From contig NZ_BSTX01000004.1 in assembly GCF_030269765.1 (NCBI RefSeq), forward strand, positions 318,990 to 382,989: a stretch of 64,000 nucleotides of DNA, written 5' to 3'. The position numbers and the translations under genes were made by a program. Below, piece after piece: positions 47,634-56,176 of the stretch (the stretch's first letter is position 1; every line of letters begins with the position of its first letter). The notes beneath the pieces are model-generated. The model was not told where the DNA came from and did no database searches. It saw only the letters and a program-made list of their open reading frames with translations. Origin of the DNA: Actinorhabdospora filicis (GTDB taxonomy: Bacteria; Actinomycetota; Actinomycetes; Mycobacteriales; Micromonosporaceae).

Positions 47634-48569
47634 GTGGCGCGCATCGGCACCTCTGAGCTCGACGTCTTCCCCCTGTCGCTCGGCGGCAACGTGTTCGGCT
47701 GGACGGCCGACAAGGAGACCTCCTTCGCCATCCTGGACGCCTACGTGGCGGCCGGGGGCAACTTCATCGACACCGCCGACGTCTACTCCTCGTGGGTGGA
47801 GGGCAACTCCGGCGGCGAGTCGGAGACCATCATCGGCGAGTGGATGGAGGCGCGCGGCAACCGCGACGACCTCGTCATCGCCACCAAGGTCTCCAACCAC
47901 CCCCTGCGGCAGGGCCTGGGCGCGGCCAACATCGCCGCCGCGGCCGAGGACTCCCTCCGCCGCCTGCGGACCGACCGCATCGACCTCTACTACACCCACT
48001 TCGACAAGCCCGAGACGCCCGTCGCCGAGACCCTCGGCGCCTACGACGTCCTGGTCAAGGCGGGCAAGGTCCGCCACATCGCCGCCTCCAACATGAGCCC
48101 GGAGCGGCTGACGGAATCCCTGGACACCTCGGCACGCGAGGGCCTGGCGTCCTACGTGGCCGTCCAGCCGCACTACAACCTGGTCTCCCGCGACACCTAC
48201 GAGGGACCGATCGCCGACATCGCCGCCGCCCGCGGCCTGTCCGCCATTCCCTACTACGGCCTGGCCTCGGGCTTCCTGACCGGCAAGTACCGCCCCGGGA
48301 CCACGGTGGACAGCGCCCGCGCCGGTGGCGCGGGCAAGCACCTGGACACCCCGCGCGGCCTGGCCGTGCTCAAGGCCCTCGACGAGGTCGCCGAGGGCCA
48401 CGGAGCCGAACTCGCCACGGTCGCGCTGGCCTGGCTGGCGGCCAAGCCGACGGTGGCCGCGCCGATCGCCTCGGCCCGCACCGTCGGGCAGCTGCCCGCG
48501 CTGGTGGCCCTGGCCGACCTCAAGCTCACCGACGAGGACGTCGCCAAGCTGGACGCCGCCTCGGCCTGA
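47634..48569 (+). CDS. Aldo/keto reductase
   Basis: 311-residue NADPH-dependent TIM-barrel oxidoreductase. LDAYVAAGGNFIDTADVYSSW carries the catalytic Asp and Tyr, VIATKVSN the Lys, and YYTHFDKPETP the His; AIPYYGLASGFLTGKY and the C-terminal ASARTVGQL bind cofactor. GTG start with GGAAAGG upstream. A perfect terminator hairpin begins 8 bases after the stop. Substrate unknown. Confidence 0.92.
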   Translation: MARIGTSELDVFPLSLGGNVFGWTADKETSFAILDAYVAAGGNFIDTADVYSSWVEGNSGGESETIIGEWMEARGNRDDLVIATKVSNHPLRQGLGAANIAAAAEDSLRRLRTDRIDLYYTHFDKPETPVAETLGAYDVLVKAGKVRHIAASNMSPERLTESLDTSAREGLASYVAVQPHYNLVSRDTYEGPIADIAAARGLSAIPYYGLASGFLTGKYRPGTTVDSARAGGAGKHLDTPRGLAVLKALDEVAEGHGAELATVALAWLAAKPTVAAPIASARTVGQLPALVALADLKLTDEDVAKLDAASA

Positions 48570-48577
48570 CCGCGTGG

Positions 48578-48617
48578 CGGCCCCGTGCCCCTCACCGAGG
48601 TGAGGGGCACGGGGCCG
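48578..48617 (+). terminator. Strong hairpin terminator after the aldo/keto reductase gene
   Basis: Perfect 18-bp stem CGGCCCCGTGCCCCTCAC / GTGAGGGGCACGGGGCCG with loop CGAG. The following 116 bases up to 48733 hold nothing recognisable. Confidence 0.8.
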
Positions 48618-48733
48618 TGGGAACCCGGCCGGCATCCGGGATTCCCGAACCGGTCCCAGTGGACCGGCGTATGTCGCGGTGACTCATTCCCGGGTGCCGG
48701 CGAGGTCCCCTTCACCGAGCGCACCGGCGGTCC

Positions 48734-49825
48734 TCACAGGACCGGCGCCCGCCAGCCCAGCAGCGCCCCCATGCGCTTCTCCATCGACGACTTCGGCGCG
48801 CTGCGCAGGGCCAGCCGTGCCGCCCAGCCCGGCAGCGCGGTGAACAGCCGGCACAGCCGCAGCGAGTCGGCCGCCACGCCCTGAACGCGCGCCCGCCGCG
48901 CGTCGTCGTAGCTCCACAGCCCCGCCACGCCGTCCCGGCGCAGGCACGCCGCGAGGGTGACCGCGTCCTCCATCGCCTGCCCGGCGCCCTGCCCCAGGTC
49001 GGGCGTCATCGCGTGCGCGGCGTCGCCCAGCAGCGCCACCCGGCCGGTGCCGTCCACGAACGAGGCCAGCGGCGGCAGGTGGTGGATGTCGTGCCGGATC
49101 AGCGACGCGGGATCGGCGGCGGCCAGGATCTCCCCGATCGGCGCGTGCCAGCCCGCGTACCGCTGTGCCAGGTCGTTCTCGTGGCCGCCGGCGGGCACGG
49201 CCAGGTCGGCGAAGGCGTAGACCTTGCCGCCGGGCAGGCGCGTGTACCCGAACCGGGCCTTGTCGCCCCAGCTCTCGCCGCTGATCGGCAGGTCCGGCAG
49301 GTCGGAGATCATCCGCCAGGCCGAGGCGCCCGAGTAGACCGGCGCGGGCGCGTCCCACAGCGCGGTGCGCACCCGGCTCCAGATGCCGTCGGCGGCGATG
49401 AGGACGTCGGCGCGCTCGGTGCCGTGCGCGGTGTCGACCTCGACGCCGTCCCGGTTCGCCCGCACGGCGCCGACCTCGCTGTTCAGCCGCAGCGCGCCCG
49501 CCGGGAGGGCCGCCTCCAGCGCCTCGGACAGCAGCGCGCGGTGCAGGACGTAGAGGTCGCCGTGGTGGTTGGCGTCGGGGATGAGGACCTTGCCGTGGTG
49601 GTCGCGGATCGCGCTGTTGACCTGCGGGGTGCCCGCCGCGCGGACCGCGTCGCCGACGCCGACGGCGTCCAGGGCGGCGAAGGCGTTCGGCCACAGGCTG
49701 ATGCCCGAGCCGATCGGCTCCAGCCGCGAGGTCCGCTCCAGCACGGTCGTCTCGATGCCCGCCTTGTTCAAGGCGACGCCCGCCGTCAGGCCGCCGATTC
49801 CCCCGCCGATCACCAGTGCGCGCAT
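48734..49825 (-). CDS. FAD-dependent monooxygenase (aromatic hydroxylase type)
   Basis: 363 residues, class A flavoprotein hydroxylase. FAD Rossmann motif LVIGGGIGGLTAGVALNKAG, the DG motif LIAADGIWSRVR, and GRVALLGDAAHAMTPDLGQGAGQAMEDA. Hydroxylates an aromatic or similar compound with NAD(P)H and O2; substrate unknown. GGGAGAAG precedes ATG 49825. Divergent from a TetR gene with twin palindromes between, so probably an inducible detoxification or degradation enzyme. Confidence 0.92.
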   Translation of the reverse strand: MRALVIGGGIGGLTAGVALNKAGIETTVLERTSRLEPIGSGISLWPNAFAALDAVGVGDAVRAAGTPQVNSAIRDHHGKVLIPDANHHGDLYVLHRALLSEALEAALPAGALRLNSEVGAVRANRDGVEVDTAHGTERADVLIAADGIWSRVRTALWDAPAPVYSGASAWRMISDLPDLPISGESWGDKARFGYTRLPGGKVYAFADLAVPAGGHENDLAQRYAGWHAPIGEILAAADPASLIRHDIHHLPPLASFVDGTGRVALLGDAAHAMTPDLGQGAGQAMEDAVTLAACLRRDGVAGLWSYDDARRARVQGVAADSLRLCRLFTALPGWAARLALRSAPKSSMEKRMGALLGWRAPVL

Positions 49826-49836
49826 CCCGCTTCTCC

Positions 49837-49882
49837 CTCTACATCTGTAGTGACTCGCGAGTGGTACTCTACGGCTGTAGAG
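49837..49882. promoter_or_regulatory. Twin TetR operators
   Basis: CTCTACATCTGTAG (49837-49850) and CTCTACGGCTGTAGAG (49867-49882), two copies of a CTCTAC-N3/4-GTAG palindrome exactly 30 bases apart (three helical turns), flanking a separate palindrome ACTCGCGAGT (49853-49862). Confidence 0.65.
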
Positions 49883-49911
49883 GTGGCGGGGACAATGAGA
49901 GGTGGGTCACG

Positions 49912-50457
49912 ATGGCGAAGGCGGGCGATGAGCGGCGCGCGGTCCTGGCGGACGCGGCCATCGAGGTCCTGGCGGACAAGGGCGCGCGGGGGCTGACCCA
50001 CCGCGCCGTCGACGAGCGGGCCGGGCTGCCGCAGGGCTCGGCGTCCTATCACTTCCGCACCCGCGAGGCCCTGCTCAAGGCCGCCCTCGACCGCCTCGCC
50101 GAGCGCACCCAGGCCGACCTGGCGGTGACCGGCGGCGGCGATCTGGCCACCGACCTGCACACCGTGCTCACCCGCTGGCTGAGCACCGAGCGCAACCGGC
50201 ACCTGGCCCGCTACGAGCTGACCCTGGAGTCGGCGCGGCGGCCGGAGCTGCGCGAGATCCTGGTCGCCCAGCACCTCGGCTTCGTCGCCGTGCTGACGGC
50301 GATGCTGGCGGAGGCGGGCGTGCCGGAGGCCGAGCGGCGGGCGGCGCTACTGGTGGAGTGGATCGACGGCGTCCTGTTCACGCGCCTGGTCGGCGGTCAG
50401 ACGGTCGCCCCGGCCGACACCGCCGACATGATCGCCGGGGTACTGGGTCTTCAATAA
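49912..50457 (+). CDS. TetR-family regulator of the adjacent monooxygenase
   Basis: 181 residues. N-terminal helix-turn-helix DAAIEVLADKGARGLTHRAVDERAGLPQGSASYHFRTREALL; the C-terminal helical ligand pocket is TetR_C-like. ATG 49912 is the start (AGAGGTGGG upstream); an open frame to 49816 runs through the operators and is not coding. Divergent gene organisation and twin operators indicate control of the FAD monooxygenase and itself. Confidence 0.92.
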   Translation: MAKAGDERRAVLADAAIEVLADKGARGLTHRAVDERAGLPQGSASYHFRTREALLKAALDRLAERTQADLAVTGGGDLATDLHTVLTRWLSTERNRHLARYELTLESARRPELREILVAQHLGFVAVLTAMLAEAGVPEAERRAALLVEWIDGVLFTRLVGGQTVAPADTADMIAGVLGLQ

Positions 50458-50490
50458 GTGCCGGGTCTTCGATAAGCGCCGGGTCTTCAG
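50445..50490 (+). repeat. 18-base tandem duplication over the TetR stop codon
   Basis: GGGTCTTCAATAAGTGCC (50445-50462), GGGTCTTCGATAAGCGCC (50463-50480) and a partial third copy GGGTCTTCAG. The first two copies each contain TAA. Confidence 0.9.
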
Positions 50491-50493
50491 TGG

Positions 50494-51048
50494 TCAGGGC
50501 TTGAGCACGTTGTCCGGGAACTGGCCCTCGACGTTGCCGCGCGGCGCGTAGAGCACGATCGCCAGATAACCCCCGTCGGGCTTGGCCGCGTAACCGGCGC
50601 CCGCCGAGCCGCTGGCCGCCCACACCACCTGCGTGAACGCGCCGGTCTCGGGGGCGAAGCCGGGCCGGTCGTAGTCGTAGGCGGGCGCCTGCGAGTACCA
50701 GGCCTCCACCACCGCGCCGCCGTCGAGGGCGCCGCCGTTGGTCCAGGCGAGGTTGACCCCGAAGTCCCCGGCGGCGTCGCGCACCGCGTCCGGGGTGAGC
50801 TCGCCGGACGCCGCCAGCCGCGCCGCGGCGTCGCGCGCCCGCGCCGACAGCGAGCGGTCCTCGCCCAGCGGCGGGGCGTGGTGGTCGGCGCGGTGGGTGT
50901 TGTGGCGCTGGATGACCTGGACGGTGAAGTCCCGCTGGCTCACCGTCTCCTCCGCCCGCGCCGGTTCCGCGCCGGCGAACAGCGCCGAGGCCGCCAGTCC
51001 GGCGGCGAGGGCCATCGCGATCAGCCGTGTCCGGGCGCACCCGCTCAT
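50494..51048 (-). CDS. Secreted CAP/SCP-domain protein
   Basis: 184 residues: signal peptide (1-32, ending PARA), then a CAP (PR-1/SCP) domain with VQVIQRHNTHRADHHAPPL, GVNLAWTNG, VVEAWYSQAPAYDYDRPG, AFTQVVWAASGSAGAGYA and YLAIVLYAPRGNVEGQFPDNV. The GHYTQVVW-type motif and the APRGN-G end are family hallmarks, though one of the usual histidines is replaced (AFTQVVW). Role of bacterial CAP proteins is unclear. GGGAG precedes the ATG. Confidence 0.88.
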   Translation of the reverse strand: MSGCARTRLIAMALAAGLAASALFAGAEPARAEETVSQRDFTVQVIQRHNTHRADHHAPPLGEDRSLSARARDAAARLAASGELTPDAVRDAAGDFGVNLAWTNGGALDGGAVVEAWYSQAPAYDYDRPGFAPETGAFTQVVWAASGSAGAGYAAKPDGGYLAIVLYAPRGNVEGQFPDNVLKP

Positions 51049-51121
51049 GTACCGCTCCCTTCTCGCGTCCGTTCCCTCCTTCGTACCGGGCGGACGGGCG
51101 ATTCGGGGCGATTCGGGATGA

Positions 51122-51721
51122 TCAGGTCACGGTGAGCGTCAGGGCGGCCGGGAGGGCGGCGAAGGCGGCGCGGACGTCCTGAGCGAGGCGGGGGAGTCCG
51201 CCGTCCTCGTCGGGCCAGTCGTGGACGGCGGCGTTCCAGGCGGCCAGCATGAGGTCCACCGCCAGCCGCAGCGGCAGGCCGCCGGGGTCGGCGCCGGTGC
51301 GCCCGGCCAGGCCCGTCACCACCTCGGCGGTGGCGTCGGCGCAGAAGCGCAGGCTCTTGGCGTTCAGCGCGGGCGTGGCCTCGGCGAGGCGGCGGCTGGC
51401 GCGGAACTGGACGGTCCACTCCGGCGGCATGGCCGCGATGTTGGCCAGCAGGACGCCCTCCAGGACGCCCAGCAGCGGCCCGTCCAGCGGCGCCTCGCGC
51501 AGCGCGGCGGCGAAGGAGCGCCAGAAGTGCCGCTCGGGGTCGAGGGCGACGTCCTCCTTCGAGGCGAACATCCGGAAGAACGTGCGCTGGGAGACCTCGA
51601 CCTCCCCCACCAGGCGGTCGAGGGTCACCGCGTCGAAGCCGTGCGCGGTGAACAGCTCGATGGCGGTGTCCACGAGCTGCCGTCGGGTGCGCTGCTTCTT
51701 GCGCTCGCGGAGGGTCGTCAC
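51122..51721 (-). CDS. TetR-family regulator of the adjacent oxidoreductase
   Basis: 199 residues. Helix-turn-helix: TRRQLVDTAIELFTAHGFDAVTL, then DRLVGEVEVSQRTFFRMFASKEDV; long C-terminal ligand domain. GTG start at 51721, six bases after TAGACT on the minus strand. Divergent from the zinc-independent MDR oxidoreductase; the palindrome AGCGTG-TGA-CACGCT lies between. Confidence 0.9.
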   Translation of the reverse strand: MTTLRERKKQRTRRQLVDTAIELFTAHGFDAVTLDRLVGEVEVSQRTFFRMFASKEDVALDPERHFWRSFAAALREAPLDGPLLGVLEGVLLANIAAMPPEWTVQFRASRRLAEATPALNAKSLRFCADATAEVVTGLAGRTGADPGGLPLRLAVDLMLAAWNAAVHDWPDEDGGLPRLAQDVRAAFAALPAALTLTVT

Positions 51722-51733
51722 GGGCCGAGTCTA
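51722..51733 (-). promoter_or_regulatory. Leaderless-type promoter of the TetR gene
   Basis: TAGACT (51733-51728), 6 bases, GTG at 51721. Confidence 0.6.
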
Positions 51734-51766
51734 GCCCCCCACTGGCGAACGCTGATCATACGCGTT

Positions 51767-51781
51767 AGCGTGTGACACGCT
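51767..51781. promoter_or_regulatory. Probable TetR operator
   Basis: Perfect palindrome AGCGTG-TGA-CACGCT overlapping TAGCGT (51766-51771), a likely -10 of the rightward gene. Wider flanking repeats ACTGGC (51741-51746) and GCCAGT (51785-51790) surround it. Confidence 0.6.
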
Positions 51782-51818
51782 TTTGCCAGTCACCGGCACT
51801 TTGTGAAGGAGCACCCCC

Positions 51819-52718
51819 ATGCGCGCACTCGTCGTCGACGGCACCACCCTCGCCTTCGCCGAGGTCCCCGAGCCCGAGCCCGCCCCCAACGAGGCGCTCA
51901 TCGAGGTCCGGGCGATCTCGCTGAACCCCGGCGAGCTCGACCACCTCCTGCCCGCCATGCCCGACGGGACCGTCCTGGGCTGGGACGCCGCCGGTGTGGT
52001 CGTGCGGGCCGCCGCCGACGGCTCCGGCCCCGCCGTGGGCACGCCGGTGACCTCGCTGAAGTGGACCGGCGGCTGGGCGCGGCTGCGGACGGCCGAGACC
52101 CGCTGGATCGGCGCCGCGCCCGAGGGCGCCGACTTCGGCGCGCTGGCCACCGTCCCCGTCGCGGCCGGTTCGGCGCTGCGGGCCCTGCGGCGGATGGGTT
52201 CGCTGGTGGGCCGCCGCGTCATGGTCACCGGCGCCACGGGCGCGGTCGGCCGCCACGCCGTGCGGCTGGCCCGGCGCGCGGGCGCGCACGTCATCGCCGT
52301 GACCCGCGATCCCTCGGCCGGTCTCGGCGCGCACGAGACGGTGTCCTCGCCGTTGGAGGTGGACGGTTTCGTGCACGGCGTCGTCGACACCGTCGGCGGG
52401 CCGGGGCTGGTGGAGGGCTTCGGGCGGCTGGCCACCGGCGGCACGCTGATCGTGCTCGGCGCGGCCTCCGGGGCGCCCGCGCACTTCGAGCACGGCTCGA
52501 TGATCGCCACCCCCGAGGCCTACGACCGGCGGATCGAGGGCTTCTTCCTGCTCGGCGAGCACGACCTGGCCGCAGACCTCACCTGGCTGGCGCACGAGGT
52601 CGCCGCCGGGCGGCTGCCGTCCACGGTGGACGCGCGCGCCGACTGGTCGCGCGCGCCGGAGTTCGCCGCCGCCCACGCGCGCGGCGAGCGGATCGGCAAG
52701 GTCGTGCTGGACCTCTAG
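51819..52718 (+). CDS. MDR-family NADPH:quinone-type oxidoreductase
   Basis: 299 residues. GroES-like N-terminal domain (EALIEVRAISLNPGELDHL) without the zinc-binding residues, and a Rossmann domain with MVTGATGAVGRHAVRLARRAG and VVDTVGGPGLVEGF. Reduces quinones or enones with NADPH. AAGGAG precedes the ATG. Probably induced through the divergent TetR protein. Confidence 0.9.
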   Translation: MRALVVDGTTLAFAEVPEPEPAPNEALIEVRAISLNPGELDHLLPAMPDGTVLGWDAAGVVVRAAADGSGPAVGTPVTSLKWTGGWARLRTAETRWIGAAPEGADFGALATVPVAAGSALRALRRMGSLVGRRVMVTGATGAVGRHAVRLARRAGAHVIAVTRDPSAGLGAHETVSSPLEVDGFVHGVVDTVGGPGLVEGFGRLATGGTLIVLGAASGAPAHFEHGSMIATPEAYDRRIEGFFLLGEHDLAADLTWLAHEVAAGRLPSTVDARADWSRAPEFAAAHARGERIGKVVLDL

Positions 52719-52812
52719 GGCCCGCCCCGCGCGTCGGCACTCGGGAAACCCGGTGCCCCTCGCGGCCGCGTACGACCGGTACGGGGCGTGCGACCGGCTC
52801 GCGAGACGAGCC

Positions 52813-53388
52813 CTAGCCGGTCAGCTTCACCAGGGCCCGCAGTCCCGCCAGGACCTCCTCGCCGGTGGGCGGGGCGTCCGGGCGGGACAGCGCCTGGATC
52901 GCCACGCCCGACATCAGCGCCATCTGGACCATGCCCAGCCCGCGCTCGTCGCCCTCGGCCACCTCGTCCTCGGCGCGGCCCAGCAGGATCGCGGCCAGGC
53001 CCCGGCGGCCCTCGCCCATCGCCGCCGCCAGGCCCTCGCGCAGCTCGGGGTTGCGCATGGCCTGCATGAACAGGTCCATCGAGACCAGCCACATGCGCGG
53101 GTGCTCGCGGACCTGTTCGAGGTTCTTCTCCCACATGCGCACGTAGGCCCGCTCGGGGGTGAGGTCCTCGCCGTCGGGGATCAGCGCGCGCCCGGAGATG
53201 TCGCCCCACTCGTCCAGGATCTCGGTGACCGCCAGCAGGAGCAGCTTCTCCCGCGAGCCGAAGTGGTAGCCGATGGCGGCCATCGAGACCCCCGCCGCGG
53301 TGGCGATGTCGCGGACCGACGTGCGGTCGAAGCCCTTGTCCAGCAGGCAGCTCTTCGCGCCCTCGATGAGCGCCTCGCGGTTTCCCAT
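52813..53388 (-). CDS. TetR-family regulator upstream of the carboxylesterase
   Basis: 191 residues with the TetR helix-turn-helix (EGAKSCLLDKGFDRTSVRDI, AAGVSMAAIGYHFGSREKLL) and a helical C-terminal domain. ATG 53388 stands six bases after TACCCT on the minus strand (leaderless arrangement). Divergent from the esterase gene, with a CGATCGCC inverted repeat between, so likely its repressor. Confidence 0.9.
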   Translation of the reverse strand: MGNREALIEGAKSCLLDKGFDRTSVRDIATAAGVSMAAIGYHFGSREKLLLLAVTEILDEWGDISGRALIPDGEDLTPERAYVRMWEKNLEQVREHPRMWLVSMDLFMQAMRNPELREGLAAAMGEGRRGLAAILLGRAEDEVAEGDERGLGMVQMALMSGVAIQALSRPDAPPTGEEVLAGLRALVKLTG

Positions 53389-53400
53389 GCGCGGAGGGTA
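53389..53400 (-). promoter_or_regulatory. Leaderless-type promoter of the TetR gene
   Basis: TACCCT (53400-53395), 6 bases, ATG at 53388. Confidence 0.6.
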
Positions 53401-53416
53401 GCACGAACGTGTTATG

Positions 53417-53450
53417 CGATCGCCTTAGGCGATCGTCTTGCGCGATCGCC
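53417..53450. promoter_or_regulatory. Probable TetR operator with extra half-site
   Basis: CGATCGCC-TTA-GGCGATCG (53417-53435), then a further GCGATCGCC (53442-53450) one helical turn along. Confidence 0.6.
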
Positions 53451-53502
53451 CAAAGATGGTCTATGGTCATCCCACACACCCCCACCACCCCGGGAGAACG
53501 CG

Positions 53503-55011
53503 ATGCCCACCCCCAAACGGCTCCTGGCCGCCCTCGCCCTCGGCGCCCTCGCGATCGGGCTCGTCCCCGCCGCCGCCGAGGCCCACGACCCGAGCGTCGT
53601 GCGCACCTCCAACGGCTACGTCCGCGGCGCCGAGACCGGCGGCCTGCGCACCTTCTCCGCCGTCCCCTACGCTGCCCCGCCGGAGCGGTGGAAGTCGCCG
53701 AAGCCCGCCGCGTCCTGGAAGGGCGTCCGGGACGCCACCAAGCCCGCCCCGCCCTGCGCGCAGCCCGGCGGCCTGCCCGTCGCGATCCCCAACACCAACG
53801 AGGACTGCCTTTACCTGAACGTCACCGCCCCCGCCGACGCCGACGGCGACACCCCCGTGATCGTGTGGATCCACGGCGGCAGCCTGCGGGTCGGCTCCGG
53901 CGACTACTACGGCGCCTCGCGACTGGCGAAGGACGCCGTGGTCGTCTCGGTCAACTACCGCCTCGGTGTCATGTCCTTCCTGAGCGATCCCGCGCTGAAC
54001 AACTCCGGTTCGCTGGCCATCGAGGACCAGCAGGCCGCGCTGCGCTGGGTCCGCGCCAACATCGGCGCCTTCGGCGGCGACGGCGAAAACGTCACGATCA
54101 TGGGCCAGAGCGGCGGCGGCTACGCGGTCTGCTCGCACCTGGCCTCACCCGCCTCACGCGGGCTGTTCGACCGCGCGATCATCGAGAGCGCCCCCTGCGC
54201 GGGCCCCGAGGCCACCGACACCCGGGCCGAGGCCGACGCCTACGGCCTCGGGGTCGTCAAAGCCGTCGGCTGCGACACCGCCGCCGACCGCGCCGCCTGC
54301 CTGCGCTCGCGTCCCGTCGACGCGCTGCTGGCCGCCTTCGGCCAGTACGCCGAACCGCGCCCCATCGCCGGGACGCCCCTGCTGCCCCTGTCGCCCGCCG
54401 AGGCCTTCCGCACCGGCCGCTTCAACCGCGTCCCCGTCCTGCTCGGCGTCAACCACGACGAGATGAACGGCCAGTACGCGGGCATGGAACTCGGCGGCGG
54501 ACCGCTCCCCGCGTCGCAGTACCGCCCCACCCTCGACCAGATCTACGGCGATGACGCCGCCGCCGTCGAGGCCGCCTACCCGCTCTCGGCCCACCAGGGC
54601 TCGGCCTACTGGGCTCTCGCCGCCGGGCGCACCGCGAACGAGTGGGTCCGGCCCACCATGGACACCGCCCGCCTGCTGGCCCGCCACACCCGCCTGCACG
54701 TCTTCGAGCTCACCGAGACCGACAATCCCTGGTACGCCGGAACCCCCACGGTGAGCTTCCCCGCCGGCGCGCAGCACATGTCCGAGCTGACCTACCTCTT
54801 CGACATGCCGATCTTCGCCGCCCGCACCCCGAAGCAGGACGCGCTCGCCGAGCGCATGATCACCGCCTGGACCGGCTTCGCCGCCGAGGGCGACCCGGGC
54901 TGGGCGCGGTTCCGGACCGGCCACGAGCGCGTCCAGGCCATCTCCTCGGGCACCTGGGGCCCGATCGACCCGGAGCAGGAGCACCACCTGGGATTCTGGC
55001 GCGGCCTGTAG
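53503..55011 (+). CDS. Secreted type-B carboxylesterase
   Basis: 502 residues: signal peptide (1-27, ending AAEAH) and a carboxylesterase family B fold: NEDCLYLNV, VIVWIHGGSLRVGSG (oxyanion hole), VTIMGQSGGGYAV (Ser203), the acid in GVNHDEMNG and the His in AGAQHMSELTYLF. Slightly short for the family. Exported hydrolase of esters or amides. GGGAGAA precedes ATG 53503; an upstream open frame to 52753 is shadow sequence. A perfect terminator follows. Confidence 0.92.
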   Translation: MPTPKRLLAALALGALAIGLVPAAAEAHDPSVVRTSNGYVRGAETGGLRTFSAVPYAAPPERWKSPKPAASWKGVRDATKPAPPCAQPGGLPVAIPNTNEDCLYLNVTAPADADGDTPVIVWIHGGSLRVGSGDYYGASRLAKDAVVVSVNYRLGVMSFLSDPALNNSGSLAIEDQQAALRWVRANIGAFGGDGENVTIMGQSGGGYAVCSHLASPASRGLFDRAIIESAPCAGPEATDTRAEADAYGLGVVKAVGCDTAADRAACLRSRPVDALLAAFGQYAEPRPIAGTPLLPLSPAEAFRTGRFNRVPVLLGVNHDEMNGQYAGMELGGGPLPASQYRPTLDQIYGDDAAAVEAAYPLSAHQGSAYWALAAGRTANEWVRPTMDTARLLARHTRLHVFELTETDNPWYAGTPTVSFPAGAQHMSELTYLFDMPIFAARTPKQDALAERMITAWTGFAAEGDPGWARFRTGHERVQAISSGTWGPIDPEQEHHLGFWRGL

Positions 55012-55020
55012 TCAAGCCAC

Positions 55021-55048
55021 GAGGGCCCGGCGTTCGCGCCGGGCCCTC
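55021..55048 (+). terminator. Hairpin terminator after the carboxylesterase gene
   Basis: Perfect 12-bp stem GAGGGCCCGGCG/CGCCGGGCCCTC with a TTCG tetraloop. Confidence 0.8.
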
Positions 55049-55082
55049 GGCGTGCCCCGGGACATATCGACGCCGGCCGTCC

Positions 55083-55094
55083 TATCCTCGCCCG
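55083..55094 (+). promoter_or_regulatory. Leaderless-type promoter
   Basis: TATCCT (55083-55088), 6 bases, ATG at 55095. Confidence 0.6.
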
Positions 55095-56171
55095 ATGTTC
55101 GACCACTACCTCCTGCCCGTCCGCACCGCCGTGCTGCTGTTCCCCACGGTCGCGCTGGCGATCGTCATCCCCGCCGCGGTGATCGCCTACCGCGGGCGCG
55201 GGCGGGCCGGGGGCTGGACGACGGTCGTCTTCTACACCTTCGTCTTCTACCTGCTGGCCGCGTTCATGCAGACGGTCATCCCGCTGCCCGCCGACCCGCA
55301 GGAGGTCTGCCGCACCAGCACCTACGCCGCCCACCCCCAGCTGCGGCCCTTCTACTTCCTCGACGACATCGCCGCCCAGGGCACCGCCGCGCTGTGGCCG
55401 ACCCTGCTGAACGTCGCCCTCCTCTTCCCTCTCGGCGTCTACCTGCGCTACCTGTGGAAACGCGGCCTCGCCGCCACCACCCTCATCGCGCTGGGGACCT
55501 CGCTGTTCTTCGAGACCACCCAGCTCACCGGCCTGTGGTTCGTCTACCCCTGCCCCTACCGGCAGTTCAATGTGGACGACCTCATGTGCAACACCGCCGG
55601 GGCCGTGCTCGGCTGGCTCATCGCCGGTCCCGTCATCCGGATCCTGCCGCGCATCGACCGGCAGGGGGAGCGCGCCCGCTGGGCCGGGCGGGTCACTTTC
55701 ACCCGCCGCGCGCTGGCCTACGTCACCGACCTCATCGGCTGGGCGATCGCGGTGACGCTGACCCTGGGCGTCCTGGTCCTGGTACACGTCGCCGTCCCCG
55801 ACGGGCTGCTCGTGGCCGTCGGCGCGGGCGTCGGCCTGCTCTGGTTCTGGATCGTGCCCGCCCTGACCGGCGCGACCGTGGGCAAGCACCTGGTGCTGCT
55901 CACCCTCGTCGGCACCGGCGGACGCCGCGCCGGGGCGGGCGCGCTGCTGCTGCGGTACGCGATCCTGCTGTCGCCGCTGTGGCTGACGTGGCTGGGCTTC
56001 CTCGGCGGCGGCGGGGAGACCCTCCAGTGGCTGCTGCTGGCCGCGGTCATCGTGGCGTGGGTGTGGTCGCCGCTGGCCGCGCTCGTCCGCAAGGACCACC
56101 TCGCGCCCTACGAGCGCCTCACGGCCACGCGCAACGAGGCCCGGATCACAAGCGCGGGGCCGCTACCGTAG
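55095..56171 (+). CDS. VanZ-like and RDD-domain membrane protein
   Basis: 358 residues with about eight transmembrane segments. The first half is VanZ-like (FVFYLLAAFMQTVIPLP, LWPTLLNVALLFPLGVYLR, LFFETTQLTGLWFVYPCPYRQFNVDDLMCNTAGAVLGWLI); the second half is an RDD domain (RRALAYVTDLIGWAIAVTL, VGKHLVLLTLVGTGGRRAGAG, LLRYAILLSPLWLTW). VanZ-RDD fusions are known in actinobacteria; roles proposed include cell-envelope modification or ion exchange. Followed 5 bases later by another membrane-protein gene. Confidence 0.88.
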   Translation: MFDHYLLPVRTAVLLFPTVALAIVIPAAVIAYRGRGRAGGWTTVVFYTFVFYLLAAFMQTVIPLPADPQEVCRTSTYAAHPQLRPFYFLDDIAAQGTAALWPTLLNVALLFPLGVYLRYLWKRGLAATTLIALGTSLFFETTQLTGLWFVYPCPYRQFNVDDLMCNTAGAVLGWLIAGPVIRILPRIDRQGERARWAGRVTFTRRALAYVTDLIGWAIAVTLTLGVLVLVHVAVPDGLLVAVGAGVGLLWFWIVPALTGATVGKHLVLLTLVGTGGRRAGAGALLLRYAILLSPLWLTWLGFLGGGGETLQWLLLAAVIVAWVWSPLAALVRKDHLAPYERLTATRNEARITSAGPLP

Positions 56172-56176
56172 CGGCC
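56164..56176 (+). promoter_or_regulatory. Leaderless-type promoter inside the VanZ-RDD stop region
   Basis: TACCGT (56164-56169), 7 bases, ATG at 56177. The hexamer overlaps the TAG of the preceding gene (56169-56171). Confidence 0.5.

Noticed and set aside
53417..53450. GCGATCGC repeats as a cyanobacterial-type HIP1 element
   Set aside because: Wrong lineage, and the copies are arranged as a TetR-type operator in a divergent promoter.
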